The notes under the pieces are model-generated. The model was given only the letters and a program-made list of their open reading frames with translations, did no database searches and had not been told where the DNA came from. A DNA stretch of 5,098 nt from Fidelibacterota bacterium (GTDB lineage: Bacteria > Fidelibacterota > Marinisomatia > Marinisomatales > S15-B10). This document shows positions 1 through 5,098 of the stretch, piece by piece. The DNA is taken from contig PAOF01000016.1 of assembly GCA_002707905.1 (NCBI GenBank), positions 8,080 through 13,177 on the forward strand, in the 5' to 3' direction. The position numbers and the translations under genes were made by a program. How positions within the stretch are numbered: position 1 is the first letter of the stretch; each line of letters opens with the position of its first letter.

Positions 1-11
1 TTCATTTTCAT
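1..11 (-). CDS. Possible first codons of the next gene, overlapping the purL stop
   Basis: On the minus strand the purL stop TAA (13-11) runs into TAATGAAAATG, so an ATG at 11-9 overlaps the stop by one base and would begin Met-Lys-Met. A second in-frame ATG lies at 5-3. An AAGGGA within the last codons of purL, 12 nt before the first ATG, could serve as a distant ribosome-binding site. This arrangement is common in coupled operons, and purF or bolA often follow purL in other bacteria, but only 11 bases are visible and the product cannot be named. Confidence 0.3.
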
Positions 12-2350
12 TATTTTAATTTATCCCTTAATCCAAATTTCCACTTTTTATATAATTCTTCAATTTCTATTATTATTTTGTCATTAATATTAAGTAATGA
101 AGAATCATTAGTTACACCAATGTTTTCATAATAAACATTGTTTTCTTTTAATATTTTAGTTGTTTTATCGTATGATTTTTTTTCAATTTCAATAATATAT
201 CCACCTGTTTCACAAAACAACTGTTTTGCCAAATCTAAATTATTTTGCATATTTATATTACAACCTATTTTATTTTTGAACATCATTTCAGATATTGTTA
301 CTGCAATTCCACCATCTGATATATCATGACATGAAGATAATAATTTATTATTAATACATTTAGAAATTGCTATGATTTGATTTTGAACTTCATTTAAATC
401 TGGTTTTGGTAAGTTCTTTCCAAGTTTATTGAATAAACTATAGTAAACGCTTCCACCAAGCTCGTTTTTTCTTTTACCTATTAATAAAATTATTGAATTT
501 TTATTTTTAAAATTTTTAGATAATACGTTTCCAATATCATCTAATTTGCCTACACAACTAATTATTGGGCTTGAGGGGATAGGGCCGTTCTTTGATTCAT
601 TGTAAAATGATACATTTCCACTTATTATAGGAATAGAATCATTAGGATGTTCTACCAATTTTAGATTTTCGCATGCATATTTAATTCCTTTAATACCTTG
701 AACAAATTGCCACATTTGTTCAGGATTTTCTGGATTTCCAAAGCACAAACAATCAGTTAATGCTTGGGGAGTACCACCAACAGAGACAACATTTTGTATT
801 GCTTCAACTACAGCATTAATTGCACACCAGTAGGGTGATATTTTTCCAAATCTTGGATTGTGGTCAGTAGAAATTGCAATACCAACATTTCTAATTTCTT
901 GCGGATAATTTTCGTTATTAAAAGGTTGCATAACACCAGAATCAGCTTCACCTGATTCTAAAATTGTTCTTCCTTGAACTTGTTTATCATAATATTCATA
1001 AATTGGTTCCCGACAAGCAATGTTTTCATGTGAAAGAATTTCAAGAAACACAGACCTTAAATCATTTGAAATTTTAATATTTGGTTCTAAAATTTTTTTT
1101 TTTGGCTCTTTTATTTTTCTATTATAAACAAATCCTTTTGTAATATCTTTTGTTTTGGCATTAATTAAAATTTCATTCTTGCAATGAACAATATATTTAT
1201 TATCTGATCTTATTTTACCAATTATACTAGCTCTTGCGTTATGAGAAACCTCTGGCAATTGAAATTTTAAATTATAATGATCAACAATCATTTGTGATAT
1301 TTTAGGGTGTGCTACCCACATAAATCTCTCTTGTGTTTCAGAACAAAGTATTACTGATGGGTGCATATTTTTTTGGCTTACATGAGCATTATCAAGAAAA
1401 ACTTCCGCTCCCAATCCAGCACTATCAGCCAATTCAACCGATGCACAAGCGATCCCACCTGCACCTAAATCTTTAAAACCTACCAATTTGTCTAATTTTT
1501 CGTTTCTTAGTTTATCAAATAAGCTATAAGTTGCCTTGAGTATATGCCGTTCGAGAAATGCATTTGGTTCCTGAACGGCAGCTTTTTTTAGTTCTTTTTC
1601 TTCTTCATTTAGTTCTAATGAAGCAAAACTTGCACCACCAAAACCACTATTATCCGTTGGTTTTCCAATCAAAATAATGTCATATCCTGCTGAATTTTTT
1701 GGAGCCATTGAATGAATCACATGATCTTCGCGAACTACTCCAATAGTTACAATTGTTACCAAACAATTATCATTGTATTCTTTATCAAAATACAAGTCAC
1801 CACCAATATTTGGAATTCCTAAAGGGTTTCCATATCCAGCTATACCTGATATAACACCTTCTTTAATCCATTTTGTTTTTGGTGTATTTATATCTCCAAA
1901 TCTTAAAGAATCTGAAATTCCTATAACTTTAGCACCCATGCAAGAAACATCTCTTACATTTCCACCAACACCTGTAGCTGCTCCTTCATATGGAACAATT
2001 TGAGACGGATGATTATGAGATTCATGACTAATTACTATCCCGTATCTTTTTCCTTTATTATCTGTAGCAACTGAAACAATACCCGCATCTTCTTTTGGTC
2101 CAAGAATAATATTTGGACCATCTGTAATCAATCCATCTAGATGAATCCGACTACTTTTGTATGAACAATGTTCTGATCCTTGAATAGACCAAAGAATACA
2201 TTCTGATAAAGTTGGTGGACGTTTTAAAATTTTATTTTGTATTCTTAAAACTTCTTCAATTGATAGAGCAATATTATTTTTTTTTAAAATTTTTGTTATT
2301 TCACTGTGTGATAAAGAATTAAAATCAAAAATTTCGTTTTTGAATGACAA
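11..2350 (-). CDS. purL: Phosphoribosylformylglycinamidine synthase subunit PurL (small type)
   Basis: PurL (FGAM synthase II) makes FGAM from FGAR with ATP and ammonia; small PurL receives ammonia from the glutaminase PurQ, bridged by PurS, in the cytoplasm. Numbering from the upstream TTG at 2353 (780 residues, somewhat longer than about 740 in Bacillus), the first AIR-synthase-like half has SEHCSYKSS (60-68, catalytic His H62), ESHNHPS (111-117), GAATGVGG (124-131), IAGYGNP (171-177), DLGAGG (295-300) and SETQER (338-343). The second half has SGNVSFYNE (578-586) and HDISDGGIA (676-684). There is no C-terminal glutaminase domain, so it is not the 1300-residue type. No in-frame ATG occurs before residue 139, well past the catalytic His, and an in-frame purA stop lies directly upstream. 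The start must therefore be TTG at 2353 or, with better Shine-Dalgarno spacing, TTG at 2350, which I choose. An A11 run on the coding strand falls in the linker between halves near residues 417-421. Confidence 0.96.
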   Translation of the reverse strand: MSFKNEIFDFNSLSHSEITKILKKNNIALSIEEVLRIQNKILKRPPTLSECILWSIQGSEHCSYKSSRIHLDGLITDGPNIILGPKEDAGIVSVATDNKGKRYGIVISHESHNHPSQIVPYEGAATGVGGNVRDVSCMGAKVIGISDSLRFGDINTPKTKWIKEGVISGIAGYGNPLGIPNIGGDLYFDKEYNDNCLVTIVTIGVVREDHVIHSMAPKNSAGYDIILIGKPTDNSGFGGASFASLELNEEEKELKKAAVQEPNAFLERHILKATYSLFDKLRNEKLDKLVGFKDLGAGGIACASVELADSAGLGAEVFLDNAHVSQKNMHPSVILCSETQERFMWVAHPKISQMIVDHYNLKFQLPEVSHNARASIIGKIRSDNKYIVHCKNEILINAKTKDITKGFVYNRKIKEPKKKILEPNIKISNDLRSVFLEILSHENIACREPIYEYYDKQVQGRTILESGEADSGVMQPFNNENYPQEIRNVGIAISTDHNPRFGKISPYWCAINAVVEAIQNVVSVGGTPQALTDCLCFGNPENPEQMWQFVQGIKGIKYACENLKLVEHPNDSIPIISGNVSFYNESKNGPIPSSPIISCVGKLDDIGNVLSKNFKNKNSIILLIGKRKNELGGSVYYSLFNKLGKNLPKPDLNEVQNQIIAISKCINNKLLSSCHDISDGGIAVTISEMMFKNKIGCNINMQNNLDLAKQLFCETGGYIIEIEKKSYDKTTKILKENNVYYENIGVTNDSSLLNINDKIIIEIEELYKKWKFGLRDKLK

Positions 2351-2353
2351 CAA

Positions 2354-3658
2354 CTACCTCAAAATTGTTTGATGTCTTTGTGGACCAATAGATATAATTT
2401 TTATAGGACAATTGATTTTGTTTTCAATGAAATATATGTATTCTTTTAAGGGATTAGGTAAAGAATTGAAACCTTTTTTTGATATTTTTTCTATTGATGC
2501 TTCACTCATGGATTCCCAGCCTTCCATTGAAATATAATTTGGTTTTGCTAGACGGATTTTACCCAAGCTCCCAGGAGTTTCCTCATATCTTTTTCCTAGA
2601 ATTTCGTATGAATCACATATTTTAATTTCTTTTATTCCAGATAATATATCTAATTTGGTAAATGCTATTTCAGTGAAACCGTTAACTCTTACCGCTTGTT
2701 TTAATTGGACAAGGTCTAGGTGACCAACTCTTCGAGCTCTTCCAGTAGTTGTTCCAAACTCTTTACCTTTTTGTCTGAGAAAATTTGATTCTTCTCCAAT
2801 TATCTCTGTTGGAAATGGAGAAACACCAACTCTGCTGACATAACATTTTGCAACACCAATAATTCTTTTTTTATCATTGAATTCTATTCCAGTACCCACA
2901 TTTACTTGACCAGCTATAGTATTAGAACTAGTTGTGTGGGGATATAAGCCATGATCAACATCAAGTGTCATACCTTGAGCACCTTCAAATAGAAAAGTTT
3001 TATTCAATTTGTATTCTTCATAAAGTTTAACTTGAGTATCGACAATGTAATTTTTTAATAATTCACCATACTCTACATAATCAGTGTAAATATCATTTAT
3101 ATCTAAATCAAATTTTTTACCAAAGGCTTGTGTAACTACTTTTTTATTAAAATCATATGACCTTTTTAATTTTTCCTCAAAAATAGCTGGTTCTAGAATA
3201 TCTCCAATTCGTATTCCGTGTCTATATGCTTTATCTGCATACACTGGAGCAATACCTCTCTTAGTACTTCCTGCTGCAAGCTCTCCTTGATGTAATGTTA
3301 AACATTCATCCATTACTATGTGATATGGCATGATAACATGAGCTCTATCGCTTATTTTTAAATTTGGTGTTATTCCTTTATCAATCAATGAATTAATTTC
3401 ATTAATTAATTCTTTTGGATTAATAACAACTCCATTTGAAATCACGGATACCGGATTCTTGTATAAAACACCTGATGGTATATGGTGCAAATGATATTCA
3501 TTTCCATTTACAATAACGGTATGACCTGCATTATTTCCACCTTGAAACCTAACTACATAATCGCAGTTACCAGCAAAATAGTCTGTGATTTTTCCTTTAC
3601 CTTCATCACCCCATTGAGCTCCGACAATTATTGTTAATTGATTTTGAAAATCACTCAT
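2354..3658 (-). CDS. purA: Adenylosuccinate synthetase
   Basis: PurA joins IMP and aspartate using GTP to give adenylosuccinate, the first committed step from IMP to AMP, in the cytoplasm. The 434-residue length is normal. The N-terminal QWGDEGKGK (15-23) carries the catalytic Asp (D18), and GNNAGHT (41-47) carries the catalytic His (H46). GSTKRG (130-135) begins the IMP-binding segment, followed by an Ala at 137 where bacterial enzymes usually have Gly. FEGAQG lies at 224-229, TTSSNT at 242-247, TTTGRARR (303-310) is the Asp/GTP-contacting loop, FTKLDIL (333-339) contributes to guanine recognition (TKLD), and the C-terminal GPQRHQTI (425-432) matches the usual GPxRxQTI end. The start is the ATG at 3658; an in-frame TAA four codons upstream rules out a longer form. 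No Shine-Dalgarno is visible. The TAG stop directly abuts purL, so the two are almost surely cotranscribed. Confidence 0.97.
   Translation of the reverse strand: MSDFQNQLTIIVGAQWGDEGKGKITDYFAGNCDYVVRFQGGNNAGHTVIVNGNEYHLHHIPSGVLYKNPVSVISNGVVINPKELINEINSLIDKGITPNLKISDRAHVIMPYHIVMDECLTLHQGELAAGSTKRGIAPVYADKAYRHGIRIGDILEPAIFEEKLKRSYDFNKKVVTQAFGKKFDLDINDIYTDYVEYGELLKNYIVDTQVKLYEEYKLNKTFLFEGAQGMTLDVDHGLYPHTTSSNTIAGQVNVGTGIEFNDKKRIIGVAKCYVSRVGVSPFPTEIIGEESNFLRQKGKEFGTTTGRARRVGHLDLVQLKQAVRVNGFTEIAFTKLDILSGIKEIKICDSYEILGKRYEETPGSLGKIRLAKPNYISMEGWESMSEASIEKISKKGFNSLPNPLKEYIYFIENKINCPIKIISIGPQRHQTILR
2356..2360 (-). promoter_or_regulatory. Ribosome-binding site of purL inside the purA stop region
   Basis: On the minus strand the end of purA reads TTTTGAGGTAG and is followed at once by TTGTTG. 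GAGGT is a perfect part of the Shine-Dalgarno core and shares its T with the purA TAG stop. It lies 2 nt from the first TTG (2353) and 5 nt from the second (2350), so spacing favours the second as start. The bases also encode the last purA residues, Leu-Arg-stop. The other two starts seen in the window (membrane protein and purA) have no comparable motif. Confidence 0.6.
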
Positions 3659-3727
3659 TTTGATTTTTTAATTAAATGATACATAATGAAAGACTAATTT
3701 TACATATCTAAATTCAAAAGTAAAATC
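3659..3727 (-). promoter_or_regulatory. 69-nt AT-rich spacer before purA, possible weak promoter
   Basis: This is the only non-coding gap of more than ten bases and the most likely place for a separate purA-purL promoter. On the minus strand a TTTACT at 3724-3719 lies 16 nt before a TAAAAT at 3702-3697, a loose match to a sigma-70 promoter. A TATCAT at 3681-3676 is another -10-like hexamer without a good -35. In DNA this AT-rich such matches arise easily by chance. I see no stem-loop terminator, no PurR-like palindrome and no riboswitch, for which it is too short. There is also no Shine-Dalgarno sequence before the purA ATG. An in-frame TAA at 3670-3668 fixes the purA start closely. Confidence 0.15.
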
Positions 3728-4228
3728 TTAAAGTGAATTAGTTTCATTTTTTTTTGTTAATCCTGTCATTTCTAAAACAATCGCTGTGTTATCTTTGAAG
3801 CATTTGTGTTGGATAACAATTAATCTAAGAAAATGAAAAAAAGAAATATAAAATAAAATTCCATGAATCCAATTAGGAATTACTTTTGTATCAACACCAC
3901 CACCAATTATAAAAACAGTCATTATTAAAAAAACATTTAACAATGTTGGAGGATATAATTCTCTTTTAATTTGAAAAGATCTCGCATGGAAGGAGCTGTC
4001 AAGTTTATTCTCTTGAACAAACTCCTTTATACTGACTCCAGTACCCACAAAGAAAAACATTACTAATACTTCTGTGAACAGATAAACTATTGCAGTAATA
4101 AACCCTAATGGAGTTGGAAATAATCCTCCATAAATGTTTAGTTTAAAAACGCCTTCAAATCCAGATAAAATTAATAATATTAATGAAATAAAAGATAAAA
4201 TGTATGTTATTATCATAAAAAAATACAT
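3728..4228 (-). CDS. Unknown four-helix membrane protein, 166 residues
   Basis: I do not recognise this protein. It has four likely membrane segments at about residues 5-22, 41-62, 93-111 and 118-140. The basic loop between helices 2 and 3 (K68, K75, R83, K88, R89) and the basic C-terminus (R135, K142, K145, K159, K160) predict both ends in the cytoplasm. There is no signal peptide cleavage pattern. Possible family hallmarks are FVGTG at 60-64, KRELYPP at 88-94, GGG at 109-111, P118-N-W120, and histidines at 122, 132 and 141 in or beside helix 4 followed by C143. These could bind a metal or heme, or simply be structural. The start is ATG at 4228, only three codons after the ychF stop; a second ATG at residue 5 (4216) is an alternative, and neither has a clear Shine-Dalgarno sequence. 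It probably shares a transcript with ychF. The intact frame and helix pattern make it a convincing gene, but its function is unknown. Confidence 0.85.
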   Translation of the reverse strand: MYFFMIITYILSFISLILLILSGFEGVFKLNIYGGLFPTPLGFITAIVYLFTEVLVMFFFVGTGVSIKEFVQENKLDSSFHARSFQIKRELYPPTLLNVFLIMTVFIIGGGVDTKVIPNWIHGILFYISFFHFLRLIVIQHKCFKDNTAIVLEMTGLTKKNETNSL

Positions 4229-4237
4229 AACTAAACA

Positions 4238-5098
4238 CTATACATTAAATTTAAAAAAAATAATGTCTCCATCTTTAACAATATAATTTTTTCCTTCAAT
4301 TCGAATTTTACCTGCTTCTTTAATAGAAAGTTCATTTTTATAATTAAGCATATCATTATAGTGATATGTTTCAGCTTTAATAAAACCCCTTTTAAAATCT
4401 GTATGAATTTTTCCAGCAGCCTCAGGAGCTGTTGAACCTTTATTTATGGTCCAAGCTCGAACTTCTTCTGGTCCTCCAGTAAAAAAAGTTTCCAAATTTA
4501 ATAAATCATAAGCTTTAGATATCAATTTATTCAAACCAATATCTTTTAAATTAAATTCCTTTAAAAACTCTTTCTTCTCTGACTTATCTAAAACCGAAAG
4601 ATCCTGTTCTAATTTGCAACATAGTTTTATAGTATCATTTCCTTGGGATTTTGAATAGTTAGTTAATTCTTCTGAATATTTATTATGACTTTGAAATGCA
4701 ATTTCCTTTTCATCAACATTTGCAACATATAGTATTCTCTTATTGGATAATAATTGAAGTTGACTCATTTCTGTTTTCATTTCATCTGGTACAGAAAAAA
4801 GCCTAGCAGGTTTTCCTTCATTACAATGTTTTAATAAAGAATTAAAAAAATCTAATTTTTGTTTTGATTCTTTTGATCCAGATCTTGAATCTTTTTTGGC
4901 TTTGATCAATTTTTTGTTAATGGTTTCAATATCTTTAATCAATAATTCTGTATTAATTATTTCAACATCTCTAAGGGGGTCAATAGATTTTTCAACGTGA
5001 GTTATATTTTCGTTATCAAAACATCTTACTACGTGAATGATAGCTTCTACTTGACGAATTTGACTTAGAAATTGATTTCCTAATCCTTCTCCTTTACT
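4238..5098 (-). CDS. ychF: Ribosome-binding ATPase YchF (Obg-family), 5' end beyond the window
   Basis: This is the C-terminal 286 residues of YchF/EngD (OLA1 in eukaryotes), a cytoplasmic P-loop NTPase of the Obg group that binds ribosomes and prefers ATP to GTP. The frame is open to the right edge, and the first visible residues are SKGEGLGNQF, which in E. coli YchF start near residue 81. The P-loop and the DxAG switch motif are therefore outside the window. Visible features in order are HVVRCF (visible residues 22-27), a His at 34 that aligns with the His114 implicated in ATP hydrolysis, a charged helical hairpin at about 50-110, NVDE at 127-130 (the NxxE form of the G4 motif that gives ATP preference), and a C-terminal TGS domain at about 200-286 with RAWTI, AAGKIHTDF, RGFI and a terminal FKFNV. 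Total length would be about 366 residues, normal for the family. A TTG at 4942 is an internal leucine, not a start. The TAG stop lies 9 nt before the next gene. Confidence 0.96.
   Translation of the reverse strand, partial: SKGEGLGNQFLSQIRQVEAIIHVVRCFDNENITHVEKSIDPLRDVEIINTELLIKDIETINKKLIKAKKDSRSGSKESKQKLDFFNSLLKHCNEGKPARLFSVPDEMKTEMSQLQLLSNKRILYVANVDEKEIAFQSHNKYSEELTNYSKSQGNDTIKLCCKLEQDLSVLDKSEKKEFLKEFNLKDIGLNKLISKAYDLLNLETFFTGGPEEVRAWTINKGSTAPEAAGKIHTDFKRGFIKAETYHYNDMLNYKNELSIKEAGKIRIEGKNYIVKDGDIIFFKFNV

Noticed and set aside
138..329. Plus-strand open frame of 63 codons
   Set aside because: It lies wholly inside purL on the opposite strand and its translation shows no recognisable motif. 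It is a shadow of the purL coding sequence.
1773..2003. Plus-strand open frame of 76 codons
   Set aside because: It is antisense to the most conserved part of purL, around IAGYGNP and GAATGVGG. Its Pro-rich composition reflects the complement of Gly-rich purL codons.
2354..2356. purA-purL as a true fused gene broken by a single TAG error
   Set aside because: PurA ends at its normal family C-terminus, a Shine-Dalgarno is placed for purL, and the PurL N-terminus follows directly. Two separate genes explain everything without invoking an error.
3659..3727. A terminator or purine riboswitch before purA
   Set aside because: The 69 nt contain no GC-rich stem with a T-run and are too short and AT-rich for a guanine-type riboswitch core. 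Only a short TTTAATTAAA palindrome is seen, which is expected by chance here.
4938..4944. TTG at 4942 as the start of a 234-residue protein
   Set aside because: The frame stays open upstream to the window edge and encodes conserved YchF sequence (SKGEGLGNQF, HVVRCF, INTEL), so this TTG is an internal leucine.
1..5098. A novel multi-gene defence or mobile system
   Set aside because: Three of the four genes are universal housekeeping genes, there are no repeats, integrases, nucleases or toxin-like genes, and base composition looks even throughout. Only the small membrane protein is undescribed.

Overview
The window is a compact, very AT-rich (roughly 70% A+T by eye) stretch of bacterial DNA. 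Every gene I can support lies on the minus strand. Read in the direction of transcription (right to left) the order is: the C-terminal three quarters of ychF (ribosome-associated P-loop ATPase, cut by the right edge), a 166-residue four-helix membrane protein I do not recognise, purA (adenylosuccinate synthetase), purL (small-type FGAM synthase II), and, at the extreme left edge, what may be the first codons of another gene overlapping the purL stop.

The proteins are clearly bacterial. The PurL is the small form that in known systems works with separate PurS and PurQ, neither of which is in the window. Low GC, Lys/Asn/Ile-rich proteins, tiny spacers and scarce Shine-Dalgarno signals suggest a streamlined, possibly planktonic marine bacterium. 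My best guess is an uncultured lineage of the SAR406/Marinimicrobia kind, but this rests only on the impression given by the sequences and is weak.

Layout: ychF 4238-5098 (partial), 9-nt gap, membrane protein 3728-4228, 69-nt spacer, purA 2354-3658, no gap, purL 11-2350, then a possible 1-base overlap to the next start. No stretch of 300 bases lacks a gene. I saw no tRNA, rRNA, CRISPR, insertion sequence or rho-independent terminator. The only non-coding stretch longer than ten bases is the 69-nt spacer before purA.

Functionally, purL and purA act at two points of purine synthesis: PurL makes FGAM midway to IMP, and PurA takes IMP into the AMP branch. Their abutting arrangement suggests one transcript with coupled translation. 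YchF and the membrane protein have no obvious pathway link to purines.

This is mainly an ordinary housekeeping region. The points worth a second look are the TTG start of purL with its ribosome-binding site overlapping the purA stop, the fact that all four genes share one reading frame with TAG stops at two tight junctions, the unknown membrane protein, and variant residues in otherwise conserved PurL and PurA motifs.
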